Notes: generated by a model not told the origin, from the letters alone. A stretch of 43,735 nucleotides of DNA from Phormidium willei BDU 130791 (GCA_001637315.1 LSZA01000027.1:1-43735), one strand, 5' to 3'; numbered from the stretch's first letter, positions 6,835 through 16,204 are shown. Numbers and translations: made by a program.

Positions 6835-7476
6835 ATGACAGCTACCCAAGTCTCTGCCCGGGAACTCTTCCGCAGCGCCTACGAAAATCGCTATACCTGG
6901 GATGCGAACTTCCCCGGCTACACCGCAGATGTCACCTATGAGAACGGCGATACCGTCGTCACCGGGAAAGCCAAAGTCGGCGCCGATATGAAAGCCGAAG
7001 TTCACGAGGTCGAGGATGAGACGGTTCAGAAAGCCATTCATGGCCAACTCTGGGAAACCGCCATCCACCGTGTGCGTCGTGAGTTTGAGTCCGTTCATGG
7101 CGATAATACCTTTAGCTATGGCGATCGCGACGACAGCGGCGCCGTTGGTATCAATATCGGTGGAAAAGGCGAGGGCGATCGCTACCAACTGCGCGACAAT
7201 GAAGTCTGCATGGTTCACCGCCATATTCACGGCGTTGTCGTCACCATCCATACCCAAAGCAGCCACGACACCGGCGCAGGCTATCTCTCCCATCGCTACG
7301 ATTCCGTCTATCACGATCCCAAAACTGGGGAACAGAAAGGCGCAAAAAGTGACTTTGAGGATGAATACACCCAAGTCGGCGATTACTGGATTCTCAGCAA
7401 ACGCACCATCCATAGTGCAGATAGTGACACGCCGGAAGTCTTTACCTTTAGCAACATTCAACTGCTAAACGCCTAG
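6835..7476 (+). CDS. DUF3386 family protein
   Basis: A 213-aa soluble protein matching DUF3386, a family widespread in cyanobacteria and plant plastids with no established function. Recognisable stretches are ARELFRSAYENRYTWDANFP near the start, the DDSGAVGINIGGKGEG region, and the ending DTPEVFTFSNIQLL. There is no signal peptide or membrane segment. The protein is full length and begins at the only sensible ATG. An antisense open frame of the same length exists on the other strand but is a composition shadow. The gene is monocistronic: a strong hairpin follows at 7518-7554. It marks the right edge of the decayed accessory island and the return to conserved genes. Confidence 0.85.
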   Translation: MTATQVSARELFRSAYENRYTWDANFPGYTADVTYENGDTVVTGKAKVGADMKAEVHEVEDETVQKAIHGQLWETAIHRVRREFESVHGDNTFSYGDRDDSGAVGINIGGKGEGDRYQLRDNEVCMVHRHIHGVVVTIHTQSSHDTGAGYLSHRYDSVYHDPKTGEQKGAKSDFEDEYTQVGDYWILSKRTIHSADSDTPEVFTFSNIQLLNA

Positions 7477-7490
7477 CCTCCCATTTCCGC

Positions 7491-7523
7491 TGGCGTTGGA
7501 TTGGCGTTGGATTGGCGTTGGAT
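7491..7523 (+). repeat. Three tandem 11-bp repeats
   Basis: Three perfect copies of TGGCGTTGGAT in the gap behind the DUF3386 gene. The last copy runs into the left arm of the hairpin at 7518-7554. Confidence 0.9.
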
Positions 7524-7554
7524 GAGGGTGACGTGCAATGTTACCCCCATCCAA
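7518..7554 (+). terminator. Strong hairpin, probable terminator of DUF3386 gene
   Basis: TTGGATGAGGGTGAC and GTTACCCCCATCCAA form a ~15-bp stem with one mismatch and one G-U pair around the loop GTGCAAT. There is no T-run behind it, so it may stabilise the 3' end or terminate inefficiently. Confidence 0.5.
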
Positions 7555-7579
7555 CCCTCATCAAAGGCAGAGCGTTTCC

Positions 7580-7585
7580 TATAAT
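7580..7585 (+). promoter_or_regulatory. Candidate -10 box (TATAAT) for CHAT gene
   Basis: A perfect TATAAT 37 nt before the ATG at 7622. No good -35 hexamer is seen 16-18 nt upstream. Confidence 0.4.
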
Positions 7586-7621
7586 GGTTACGTCTGTTCA
7601 ACCCACCAGTAGGTAATCGTT

Positions 7622-9547
7622 ATGGCGGCCTCCAACAATCGTGTTGTTCTCAAATTAGACGGCGATTTGGAGTGTCAGGGCTTTAAAGTTTTTTTAGAAA
7701 TTGGTGTTGATGGCCAACTTCCTCAGATTGAAGTCATGGGCTATCTTCCCGCAAACCCGCAACTGGCGCAACAGGTGCGTTATCATTGGCGCGATCGCTA
7801 CCGTACCATTGGCGCACCCTATATCCGCCATCCTGAGTCATCTCAGACAAATCCAGACACAGAAATCCTCTATCGCATTAAACCCAAGAAAAGTTTTGCC
7901 AGTCACCACGAAACACGCTTCGTCGCCTGTCAAACTTCCGCCAGACAACTGGCGCAAGATTTTCGTCAATGGCTGGCCTCACCAGGGTTTTATCCCTTAG
8001 ATTTATGTTTGCGGGAAGAGTTAGCGACAGATGAGGACATTGAACTCTTAATTCGCTGTGATGATGGGGATATCAAAAAACTTCCCTGGCATTTATGGAG
8101 TTTTTGCCAACGCTATTCTCGCACAGAAGTGTCCTTCGGCTCTCGGGTGGCGACCCGAGTTGAAACCTCCCAGCCAAAGCCGAAATCTCAGGTGAAGATC
8201 CTGGCGATTTTGGGTCATAGTGATAATATTGATACGAGCGGCGATCGCCAATTCCTCACCCATCTGCCTCACGCCAAGGTTGAGTTTCTCGTCGAACCCA
8301 AACGCCAAGAGATTAACGCCCAACTCTGGCAGGACTCCTGGGATATTATTTTCTTCGCTGGCCATAGTCAAACCATTGGTGACACCGGCAAAATTTACCT
8401 CAATCCTCAAGAAAGCCTCGAAATTGCTGATTTAAGTTATGGTTTCCAAGAAGCCGTCAAACGAGGGTTAACCCTAGCCATTTTCAACTCCTGTGACGGC
8501 TTAGGCTTAGTGCAGAAAATCGAAGATTGGCAAATTCCCATTGCGATCGTCATGCGAGAATTAGTTCCCGATCGCGTGGCCCAACAATTCTTAACCTCCT
8601 TTCTCGCTCAATTTTCCCAAGGGGATTCCTTCCGCACCTCCGTACGACGAGCCAGGGAACAGTTACAGGGATTAGAAGGAGAGTTTCCCTGCGCCAGTTG
8701 GCTACCGATTATTTATCAGAATTGCCTCGATTTACGCCTGACTTGGCAGAGCTTTATCGCCCCAATTACAACAGAAGTATTTGCCCAAATACCCGAAGTT
8801 CAACCAGCCATTCAAAGCCATGTTCCGGATATTACACTTCCCGATTTTCAGAAAAGTTATTGGGGAGATTGGTTAAAAAATAATCCAGTTAAGCTCGGAA
8901 TTTTAATCGCAAGTTTGATGGTAGGACAAGTTTGGGGATTGCCGAGTTTAGCCAACTACTTTAATCAGCAAGGACAAGCCGAAATCGAAACCCCATCAGA
9001 CATTGAACGTCCTTGGGTTCGCGCCAAACGTTGGTTTCAACTGGCGTTATGGTTCGATCGCAATCACGCAGCGGCTCATGTTAACCTCGGGAATATGTAC
9101 GATGATTTGGGTCAGGTTGATAAAGCCGAACATCATTATACTCGTTCCTATCATCTCCTCAATGCAGTCGGGTGTAATAACCTCAGTCGCCTGTATATTA
9201 GACAAGAGCAACATGAGCGAGCAAGCATAATTTTAATGCAATGTCAACGGCTGCTCAAAAAAAATCAACCCTGGACTGAATATTCGATTGCAAAAAATCA
9301 AGGCTGGGCCGCCTTAGAACAACAGTCTTACCGCTTAGCGCGTCGTTATTTAGACACTGCAATTAATTTAAAACCCAATGAAGGTGCCGCTCACTGTTTA
9401 ATGGCACAACTTCCCGATTTAGAAGAATCTCAATTTGCGATTCATGCTGAAACTTGTCTCGACAACGTCCGGGATACACTACCCGAAGAAGTCCAATGGA
9501 AGGCGAGGATTCAAGACCAATTAGATGCACGAGGAGTTAAGCCTTAA
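7622..9547 (+). CDS. CHAT-domain protease with TM helix and TPR tail
   Basis: A 641-aa protein with a caspase-like CHAT peptidase domain. Residues ~1-120 are an N-terminal domain seen in other cyanobacterial CHAT proteins (starting around VVLKLDGDLE). The protease core spans ~130-380, with catalytic His248 in FFAGHSQT and Cys291 in FNSCDGLGL, so it looks active. A single membrane helix lies at ~420-442 (KLGILIASLMVGQVWGLPSL), and ~465-640 forms TPR-like repeats. The TPR motifs include AAAHVNLGNMYDDLGQVDKA. CHAT-TPR proteins cleave partner proteins, as in the type III-E Craspase complex and in death-type defence. No substrate is obvious, but a second CHAT protein and a small secreted protein lie next to it. 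A factor-independent terminator follows at 9618. Confidence 0.85.
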   Translation: MAASNNRVVLKLDGDLECQGFKVFLEIGVDGQLPQIEVMGYLPANPQLAQQVRYHWRDRYRTIGAPYIRHPESSQTNPDTEILYRIKPKKSFASHHETRFVACQTSARQLAQDFRQWLASPGFYPLDLCLREELATDEDIELLIRCDDGDIKKLPWHLWSFCQRYSRTEVSFGSRVATRVETSQPKPKSQVKILAILGHSDNIDTSGDRQFLTHLPHAKVEFLVEPKRQEINAQLWQDSWDIIFFAGHSQTIGDTGKIYLNPQESLEIADLSYGFQEAVKRGLTLAIFNSCDGLGLVQKIEDWQIPIAIVMRELVPDRVAQQFLTSFLAQFSQGDSFRTSVRRAREQLQGLEGEFPCASWLPIIYQNCLDLRLTWQSFIAPITTEVFAQIPEVQPAIQSHVPDITLPDFQKSYWGDWLKNNPVKLGILIASLMVGQVWGLPSLANYFNQQGQAEIETPSDIERPWVRAKRWFQLALWFDRNHAAAHVNLGNMYDDLGQVDKAEHHYTRSYHLLNAVGCNNLSRLYIRQEQHERASIILMQCQRLLKKNQPWTEYSIAKNQGWAALEQQSYRLARRYLDTAINLKPNEGAAHCLMAQLPDLEESQFAIHAETCLDNVRDTLPEEVQWKARIQDQLDARGVKP

Positions 9548-9617
9548 CCAAGGGTCTTCAGAATATAGGGTGGAATTTGTTGTCTGGGATATAAAATTGT
9601 AGGGGAACCCACCCCTA

Positions 9618-9640
9618 CCCCTCCCAGGAGGGGATTTTTT
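9618..9640 (+). terminator. Rho-independent terminator after CHAT gene
   Basis: CCCCTCC / GGAGGGG, a perfect 7-bp stem with a 2-nt loop as written (in practice a slightly larger loop), followed by A and six T. It lies 71 nt past the CHAT stop codon. Confidence 0.8.
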
Positions 9641-9668
9641 GCCCCTACAGCAACGGAGATAATCCGTC

Positions 9669-10481
9669 ATGAATTCTCCTTATTACTCTGAACCCAGAAG
9701 ACCCTTAAAAACGATAATGTTGTACAGACTAATTGCGTTTTCAACCTGTTTTAGCTTAGCCTGGCTGACTCTCAGCAGTCAACTCTCATCTCAAGCCGGC
9801 GAAAGACTCGGCTCATTTCCCAAACTCAGGCTCGCCGAAACAGGGGAGTCTCGCGAAGATAATGAGGAAAATGGACAACGGACCCCTCCCTGCGATCCTG
9901 GAGGCTGTCCTCGTCCTCTGATGAACCGCAATATCCCTCATCTGATCACCCCTCGCAACAGCTTTGTGGCCGGCGATCGCCTCCTAATCCGTTGGTATCA
10001 ACCTGATGGAATTGATCGCTATACCATCACCCTGCGTCGTCGTCGGGATGGTGCTGTTTGGACAGAAACTGTGTCGGGAGATTCTTTTGTCTATCAGGGA
10101 GACTTTTTAGAACCTGAAACATGGGTGGTGGTGACGGTTAATGCTCACAATGGAGAACAAGAAGGATTGTCCCAGTTTTCGGTCTTGAGTCAGCAGGAAC
10201 AAAACCAGTTACATCAACAACGTTCTGAGCAAATCTCCCCTGATTTAACGCCGCTGGAAGCACTCTGGGTCGAGGTTGAGTTGTATGAGCAGTTTCAAGC
10301 GATCGCCAATAGTATTGACCGACTTTATCAGGCGATCGCCACCTCACCGGAACATCCAGATCTCTACTGTCATCTCGCCTCCCTCTATGCAACCCATTAT
10401 CCCGAATTAGAACCTCTCAATTTAGCGGATAACTTACAAGAACAAGCTGCACAACGCGGCACAACTTGTGATTCTCGTTGA
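9669..10481 (+). CDS. Secreted protein of unknown function beside CHAT genes
   Basis: A 270-aa protein of no family I can name with certainty. The ATG at 9669 has a GGAG box 10 nt upstream. Residues ~16-40 are hydrophobic (MLYRLIAFSTCFSLAWLTLS) and end at an SSQAGERLG-type cleavage region, so it is probably exported. A beta-rich domain at ~90-170 (GDRLLIRWYQPDGIDRYTIT) looks like a fibronectin/Ig-type fold. The C-terminal ~90 residues are helical, with a TPR-like EHPDLYCHLASLYATHYPEL segment. Its end lies 9 bp from the convergent end of the second CHAT gene. Similar short proteins occur near CHAT/DUF928-type genes in cyanobacteria (from memory), so it may be a partner or substrate. Confidence 0.6.
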   Translation: MNSPYYSEPRRPLKTIMLYRLIAFSTCFSLAWLTLSSQLSSQAGERLGSFPKLRLAETGESREDNEENGQRTPPCDPGGCPRPLMNRNIPHLITPRNSFVAGDRLLIRWYQPDGIDRYTITLRRRRDGAVWTETVSGDSFVYQGDFLEPETWVVVTVNAHNGEQEGLSQFSVLSQQEQNQLHQQRSEQISPDLTPLEALWVEVELYEQFQAIANSIDRLYQAIATSPEHPDLYCHLASLYATHYPELEPLNLADNLQEQAAQRGTTCDSR

Positions 10482-10490
10482 TATTTAAAA

Positions 10491-13280
10491 CTAATTCCAA
10501 TGACCAATTAAAACAAACGGTGCCCAGAAATAAGGACGAGTATAATTCGGTCCCAAATCGCCGCGAATCATGGCAATTTGAGCCTGGCGTAAAGCTTGAG
10601 CTTTGTTCACTTCAACCTCCCAATTCTGGAAACTCTTTAAACCTTGATAAAACTGTTCCATCATCCAAGCCGTCGAGTAATCATCAACGGTCCAAAAACT
10701 ACCAATAATTGTTCGGACCCCGGCCCGCACCGCAATTCCCGCCATTCCTAACACCGCGCGATCGCTCTCCTGAGCCGTTTGACACGCACTCAACACTAAT
10801 AAATCGAGATCATGACGTCGAGTGGGATCTTTGACATTAAGAATATCCGCCAGTTGACTCATCTTGAGAGGACGATCTGCTAAAATAAACGTATCCTCGG
10901 CAAAATTGCTAAACCGTCCATGAGTTGCAATATGCACAATAGGATAGTTCAGGGACTGGATTTCTTGCTCTAGGCGCTCTACGGTAAACTCGTCAGCAAA
11001 GAGCGTTTTTGTTTCGACTAAATTGCTAATTCGAGTTAACTCATGTTCTACAAACTTGAGGTTGATATTCGCAAATTCTTCCAATCTCAGAGAACGAAAG
11101 TCTGGCTGGCTTTCAATCTGATCCAGGAGATTATCAAACGTTTCTCGTCCAGCGGCGATGACTTCAATATCTTGAATGCGTAATCCTCGTGGTTCAAGGA
11201 GTTCTAAACTCGGAGAAATGGCGATCGGATAGTTTTCAATCAAATACGCTTGACCATCATAGAGCGCCGCCATCGGGATTGTCCGAATTTTGCCATATAA
11301 AACAAAGGCGAGTTGTTTGGGATTGATTTGGGCTAAGTCATCTTCAATAGGGCGAATTAAGGCATGATAAAGGCGAGTTAACACAGCTTTATCATTAAAC
11401 CCACTGATTAGACTCAATTGAACTGAGTCTAAAAAGGTGTCAATATCCTCAGAAAACGATACTGGATACCGTTTGAGGGTCTGATCTGGAGTTTCAAGGA
11501 TGACTTCAAACTTGTCGGGAAAGGTGAGAATATAGATGACTGTTGTCTCTGAATACTTGCCAAGTTCGTGCGATCGCACCTCCAGACAAGCCGCACCAAA
11601 AAAGTCATTAATTTCCGCAATTTGCAGAGCATCCATCACCTCAATGGCTTGGCGTAACTCCGACTGCGTCATCGGCTCCCGATCAAAGAGTTTTTGGGCA
11701 TACTCTCGATAAATGGGTTCAATCTTGTCTCGAAAGGCAAAACGAAGATTGGGGTCTAAAGTGGTCAAATTAAATTGTAAGGCTTTCAAGCTCTCAAAGG
11801 CTCGTTGATAATCATCAAGGGAGTCCAACCCCTGTTGTTCCCGCAGATGAGCCAGTTGCCAATTCCAGCGATAGAGTAACTCATGACTCCCAGTGCGTTC
11901 GGCCAGAGCGATCGCCTGTTCCGTCTGTGCTTGAGCTTGGCGGAGATTCCCCAGAGACGCTTCTAAGCGCCCCAACGCGCCCCAAACAGAGGCGGCCAGG
12001 CGATCGTCTCCCAACCCCTCAGCATCCGCTTGCGCCGCCTCTAAGAGCTGTCTAATCGCCGCTACTGAGAGATCCCAGTCCGGTAACGCTGTCTCCCCTG
12101 GGGGGCGATCGCAGTGCAACACCTGACAGGCCAACCCCACGCGGCCATAACCCCGCTGACGGCTGAGAGGCTGCTGTTGCAGTTGTGAGGGAAGGCGAGC
12201 TAGGAACCCCTGCACCGTCTCCTGAGCCTGGGAATCCGGGTTAGGATTGCTGGACGAGGCCAGATCCAAATCCACCAATAACGAGACTTGATTGAGTTGC
12301 GATCGCAGCCGTTGTTCAGCGGTTCCCGTCTCCGCCACCTGATAAGACTCCAAACTTTGACGGCGCGCCTCCTTGAACTCCTCCTGAAATATCCCCAGTT
12401 GCTGATAGCGACGAGCCTTTGCACCATAGAGATGACCCAAATCCAGGGCCAACTCCCGATCATCCCATCCCGGAAGCCGCTGCGATCGCCGCTGCGCCTC
12501 ATCAAAGACCATTTCAGCGGCGGCTAAATTGCCCAGAGCGATTAGCGTGTTACCAAACCCCTGTAACAGAGAAATCTCTAACCCTGGACTCCCATCGAGA
12601 GCCATTCCCCCCAACCAGCGGCGCATCTCTGGCTCTGATTGTCCCAAAACCCCTTGACAAGAGGAAACCGGCTCTGAGGCGCTTTGTGAGGCACTTTGTG
12701 AGGCGCTTTGTCGGGAGCCTTGTATTAGGGGTAACAGGCGATCGCAGGCCCGCACCAAAAAGCCCAACTCTTGCAAGGCCTGGGCCTGATTGAGAACCCC
12801 TCCCACGATTCCCGGTTCATAGTCCAATTGACGATAATAGGTGGTGGCCGGGTGCCAACTTTCATAAGCGGCGGCGGCTTGGCCTCGGGCAAATTGCACC
12901 TGGCCGCGAGTGGTGAGAATGGCAGCTAACAATCGTTGGTCAGGAGCCGTCAGGGGCGATCGCTCCCGTTCCGGCGCGACCAAGGCCCAACTGCGCTCAA
13001 TGGCCATCTCGGCTCTGAACCAATCCCCCTGTTTTTGTTGCGTTAGCGACCGATAATTGTACGCTAGAGCGCGGTGACGCCGAGAAACCTCTGCCGACTC
13101 CAAAACGGGGGACAAGCTCTCTAAGGCGGCTTCATAGTCTTGGTTTTGATAGTGCGATCGCCACTGTTCAAAAACCGTGGGTGCAGAGACTGGGGTGGGA
13201 GTCCCCAATCCCGACTTTCCCAGGAGTAACACCAGCAGCAACGCCATGACTAGCCATTTCCAACTGCGGCGAACTCTCAC
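10491..13280 (-). CDS. Large TPR-CHAT protease, exported
   Basis: A 929-aa protein. An N-terminal signal peptide or anchor is clear (KWLVMALLLVLLLGKSGLGT). Residues ~35-520 hold TPR-like helical repeats, beginning HYQNQDYEAALESLSPVLES and including a Ser/Gln-rich insertion made of SQSA repeats near 205. The C-terminal CHAT peptidase domain spans ~590-929, with catalytic His787 in HIATHGRF and Cys833 in LSACQTA; both are present, so activity is expected. The ending RPYFWAPFVLIGHW is the canonical CHAT terminus. This architecture is common in filamentous cyanobacteria and is probably periplasmic or membrane-bound. It converges on the secreted protein gene at 9669-10481, making a three-gene cluster with two different CHAT enzymes. 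The role is unknown. Confidence 0.88.
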   Translation of the reverse strand: MRVRRSWKWLVMALLLVLLLGKSGLGTPTPVSAPTVFEQWRSHYQNQDYEAALESLSPVLESAEVSRRHRALAYNYRSLTQQKQGDWFRAEMAIERSWALVAPERERSPLTAPDQRLLAAILTTRGQVQFARGQAAAAYESWHPATTYYRQLDYEPGIVGGVLNQAQALQELGFLVRACDRLLPLIQGSRQSASQSASQSASEPVSSCQGVLGQSEPEMRRWLGGMALDGSPGLEISLLQGFGNTLIALGNLAAAEMVFDEAQRRSQRLPGWDDRELALDLGHLYGAKARRYQQLGIFQEEFKEARRQSLESYQVAETGTAEQRLRSQLNQVSLLVDLDLASSSNPNPDSQAQETVQGFLARLPSQLQQQPLSRQRGYGRVGLACQVLHCDRPPGETALPDWDLSVAAIRQLLEAAQADAEGLGDDRLAASVWGALGRLEASLGNLRQAQAQTEQAIALAERTGSHELLYRWNWQLAHLREQQGLDSLDDYQRAFESLKALQFNLTTLDPNLRFAFRDKIEPIYREYAQKLFDREPMTQSELRQAIEVMDALQIAEINDFFGAACLEVRSHELGKYSETTVIYILTFPDKFEVILETPDQTLKRYPVSFSEDIDTFLDSVQLSLISGFNDKAVLTRLYHALIRPIEDDLAQINPKQLAFVLYGKIRTIPMAALYDGQAYLIENYPIAISPSLELLEPRGLRIQDIEVIAAGRETFDNLLDQIESQPDFRSLRLEEFANINLKFVEHELTRISNLVETKTLFADEFTVERLEQEIQSLNYPIVHIATHGRFSNFAEDTFILADRPLKMSQLADILNVKDPTRRHDLDLLVLSACQTAQESDRAVLGMAGIAVRAGVRTIIGSFWTVDDYSTAWMMEQFYQGLKSFQNWEVEVNKAQALRQAQIAMIRGDLGPNYTRPYFWAPFVLIGHWN

Positions 13281-13393
13281 AGACTCGTTCCTCAGACTCG
13301 TTCCCTAGACCCCAATCGGTGATAATCGGTTAACACCAAGATGAGTGTGCAACGTCGGTTTGCAACACCCAAACCCCGATGATCTTACCCGAT

Positions 13394-14119
13394 TCAGGGG
13401 CGATCGCCTTCAATCTCCCGCAAACGCGCTTCGAGTTCCTGAAGACGAGCTTCGGCGGAGTCGGCTCGCTGACGTTGCTGTTCGGCTTCCTGACGTTGCT
13501 GTTCGGCTTCCTGACGTTGCTGTTCAGCTTCCTGACGGTGTTGTTCAGCTTGTTTGGCTAACTCCGTCGGGGTTAGAAACCGCTGGCCATCGGGACGATA
13601 AATGGTGAACTGGTCTGACTGAAGTTCAAAGCGAATCCCAAGCCGGGGACTGGTCCAGTCTTCGGGATGGTCAATCACCTCTAGAATTCCCGCCTCATTG
13701 CGTCGCCAGCCATTGAAATCGAGGCGATCTGGATCAAAGACATAATATTCTTCTACCCCGTGGCGATCGTAAAACTGTTGTTTCTTGGCCATTTCCTTGA
13801 GGCGATTTCCGGGAGATAGCACCTCAAACACGACTTGGGGTGCAATGCCAGCTTCTTCCCATTGCTTATAGGACCCGCGATCGCCTTTCGGTCGTCCAAT
13901 GGCCACCATCACATCCGGAGCCTGACGTAGTTTATTATTGCCTTCCTGGGGATACCAAAGCAAATCCCCAGCTACGAAGATATCGGGGTTATCGTCGAAG
14001 AGAATCTCCAAATTCTCCTTAATCGTGACAATCCAACGAAACTGGCGTGTATTATCCGACATGGGATTTCCGTCGCAATCGGGGTAAATGACTGTTTTCG
14101 GCTGAGGTGTGGTTACCAT
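13394..14119 (-). CDS. Uma2 family endonuclease-like protein (DUF820)
   Basis: A 241-aa member of the Uma2/DUF820 family, a PD-(D/E)xK-fold group hugely expanded in cyanobacteria. I start it at ATG 14119 (MVTTPQPKTV) because family members begin here; 12 more codons lie upstream in frame. The fold core shows APDVMVAIGRPKGDRGSYKQ and QVVFEVLSPGNRLKEMAKKQ, carrying the D and E of the presumed active site, then DRHGVEEYYVFDP. The C-terminal ~45 residues are a charged coiled coil built from 7-residue units (EAEQQRQ). These are encoded by 21-bp tandem repeats, so length variants are likely between strains. Uma2 proteins are annotated as nucleases by fold only; a biological role is not established. 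Confidence 0.85.
   Translation of the reverse strand: MVTTPQPKTVIYPDCDGNPMSDNTRQFRWIVTIKENLEILFDDNPDIFVAGDLLWYPQEGNNKLRQAPDVMVAIGRPKGDRGSYKQWEEAGIAPQVVFEVLSPGNRLKEMAKKQQFYDRHGVEEYYVFDPDRLDFNGWRRNEAGILEVIDHPEDWTSPRLGIRFELQSDQFTIYRPDGQRFLTPTELAKQAEQHRQEAEQQRQEAEQQRQEAEQQRQRADSAEARLQELEARLREIEGDRP
13469..13552. repeat. Four 21-bp tandem repeats in Uma2 coiled coil
   Basis: Units start at 13469, 13490, 13511 and 13532 (CTGACGTTGCTGTTCGGCTT plus one base); the first two are identical and the others diverge slightly. Each unit encodes one heptad of the coiled coil on the minus strand, so slippage changes length by whole heptads without a frameshift. Confidence 0.9.
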
Positions 14120-14188
14120 GATTTTAACTCTCAATCGGTGATATCTGAGCAACAAACCCGTCCGGTTCTCGCCGGTTGGCTGGGAAGG

Positions 14189-15997
14189 TTAACTCTCCAA
14201 CAATTGCAACTTATAGAGACTGGCGTAGAGTCCATTTTGCTGCAACAGTTCCTCATGACTCCCTGATTCTACCAATTCGCCCCGTTTTAAGACCAGAATG
14301 CGATCGACATTACGAATCGTCGAGAGACGGTGAGCAATGATAATCGCGGTTCGCGTCTCTAACAGTCGATCTAACGCGTCTTGAATCCAGGCTTCGGTTT
14401 TGACATCTAAATTCGCCGTCGCTTCATCCAAAACCATGACTTTGGGATCGCGTATTGCCACTCGTGCAAAGGCCAGTAACTGTTTTTGTCCTCCCGAGAG
14501 ATTGGTTCCTCGCTCCCGCAATTGAGTGTCATAGCCTTGGGGGAGTTGTTCAATAAAGTCAGAGACATGGGTTTGTTCCGCGGCGTCTTTGATTTTCTCG
14601 AAGTCGTAGGTTTCCCCTAGAGAAATATTGCTTTTCACATCTCCAGCGAAGACAAAACCATCTTGAAGAATCACCCCCACATGTTGGCGTAATTCCGCCT
14701 GGCGTAAGTCTCGTACATCAATTCCATCAATGAGAATGCGACCCTGTTGAGGTTCGTAAAGACGACAGAGAAGACGAATCATGGAACTTTTACCAGCACC
14801 CGTGGGACCAACGATCGCCACTTTTTCCCCAGGCTGAATAGTAAAATCGAGATGGTGCAGGACATATTCATCAGGTTTGTAGCCAAAGCTGACATTCTCG
14901 AAGCGAATTTCTCCACTGTGACCCGGTTCAATCGAACGAGTATCCATCACCGCCGGATCTTGAATATCAATGGGTTCGTCGAGAAGATCGCTAATCCGTT
15001 CGACGGCGGTAAATCCAGATTGTAGGGAGGTAAATTTATCCGCAAATTGGCGCAGTGGGTCGAAAAGGCGTTGTGCAAAGAGGACAAAGGAGGCTAACAA
15101 GCCGAAGTTCATTGCGCCTTCGAGAACTCGTACTCCTCCGAGCCACAGTACACCGGCGATCGCAATCAAGGAGACCCATTCTAGGGTTGCAGACACGGCT
15201 GAATCGTGAAAAATGGTGCGGTCAACGGCGCTAATATAGTCTTGGTTGATGCGGCGGAAGGCTTCGGCGTTGTAGCGTTGACGGCGAAACAGTTGTACGA
15301 TATTGATGCCAACGATATTTTCTTGAAAGTTAGAGTTTAACCGTGAGAGTTCTTCACGAGCGCGATAGTTGGCTTGACGAAACTGTTGTTGGAAGTAAAT
15401 GACAATGGCGGCGGTGGGAATGAGCATCAACAGCAACATCAACGCCAGTTCCCACTGAACGGTAAACATCACTAAAACCAGAACAATAATCGTCGCGAGG
15501 TCGCTAAAAATACCGATCGCTCCGGTTGAGAAGACATCCCCCAACGCGTCCACATCGCTCGTTAGACGGGTGATGAGTCGTCCGACGGGGGTGCGATCGA
15601 AGAAACTCGACGAGAGGGAGGTCACGCGCTCAAAGAGATCATTACGAATCTGCATGGTGATTCGTTGGCCCACTTTTTGGACCAGAAATCCTTGAACGCC
15701 ATCGAGGGTGGAGCGAATCACCATGGTTAAAAACAATAATCCCACCAGGAGGGTGATTCCTTGGGAGAGGGGTTGGCCCTCTAGGAAGAAATAGGTGGGT
15801 TCGCCGCGAATGAAGGAGATGGTTTGTCCGACGAGAATCGGCTGTACGGAACCGGCTAAGGCTAGAGGAACGAGCAAAGCCAAGACAACCCAGAGTAGTT
15901 TCTGATTGCGTTTGGCGTAGGGAGTCAGGCGCAGAAACAGCCGCCAGTCATTGGTTTTGGGTCTAGCTTTGGGGCGATCAAGTGAGGTTGCGGTCAT
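14189..15997 (-). CDS. ABC exporter, fused membrane and ATPase domains (MsbA/MDR type)
   Basis: A 602-aa half-transporter that works as a homodimer or with a partner to export lipids, drugs or peptides from the cytoplasm. Residues ~30-320 carry six predicted membrane helices (e.g. LLWVVLALLVPLALAGSVQP and TIIVLVLVMF). The ATPase domain follows with Walker A GPTGAGKSS near 395, signature LSGGQKQ near 498, Walker B VMVLDEATANLD and the H-loop IIAHRLSTI. All ATP-site motifs are intact. Length and order match type IV exporters annotated as MsbA-like or multidrug ABC transporters in cyanobacteria. It stands between the Uma2 gene (69 bp away) and a divergent ATPase gene, with ~207 bp of shared upstream region. 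The substrate cannot be predicted. Confidence 0.93.
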   Translation of the reverse strand: MTATSLDRPKARPKTNDWRLFLRLTPYAKRNQKLLWVVLALLVPLALAGSVQPILVGQTISFIRGEPTYFFLEGQPLSQGITLLVGLLFLTMVIRSTLDGVQGFLVQKVGQRITMQIRNDLFERVTSLSSSFFDRTPVGRLITRLTSDVDALGDVFSTGAIGIFSDLATIIVLVLVMFTVQWELALMLLLMLIPTAAIVIYFQQQFRQANYRAREELSRLNSNFQENIVGINIVQLFRRQRYNAEAFRRINQDYISAVDRTIFHDSAVSATLEWVSLIAIAGVLWLGGVRVLEGAMNFGLLASFVLFAQRLFDPLRQFADKFTSLQSGFTAVERISDLLDEPIDIQDPAVMDTRSIEPGHSGEIRFENVSFGYKPDEYVLHHLDFTIQPGEKVAIVGPTGAGKSSMIRLLCRLYEPQQGRILIDGIDVRDLRQAELRQHVGVILQDGFVFAGDVKSNISLGETYDFEKIKDAAEQTHVSDFIEQLPQGYDTQLRERGTNLSGGQKQLLAFARVAIRDPKVMVLDEATANLDVKTEAWIQDALDRLLETRTAIIIAHRLSTIRNVDRILVLKRGELVESGSHEELLQQNGLYASLYKLQLLES

Positions 15998-16204
15998 GGG
16001 AGCGTTCTGGGGTAAGCGGATGTTAACGTTTCTTCATTATCGCGATCGCGCCCCCATTCGTGCAAATTTTGGGGAAGTTCCTATGCGATCGCCTCTCCCC
16101 CAGATGGCTCCTCCCACCTGGGATCTCTGGGAATGGCTCGTTTTTTTGTAGTAGAATTATCCTGATAACTCTGGATAACTGTTAAGGTTGCTATTTCTTG
16201 GGCT

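Noticed and set aside
6820..7461. 213-aa minus-strand open frame opposite the DUF3386 gene
   Set aside because: Same length and region as the real gene, a third-frame shadow caused by GC-skewed codons; no family resemblance or start context.
12200..12793. Several ~100-aa frames inside the large CHAT gene
   Set aside because: Out-of-frame translations of TPR coding sequence, rich in Arg and Ser, no domains.
13469..13552. Evenly spaced repeats as a CRISPR array
   Set aside because: Units are contiguous, with no spacers, and lie inside a coiled-coil coding region.
16084..16135. CCCAGA...TCTGGG inverted repeat as a terminator
   Set aside because: It lies between divergent genes and the T-run is too far away.
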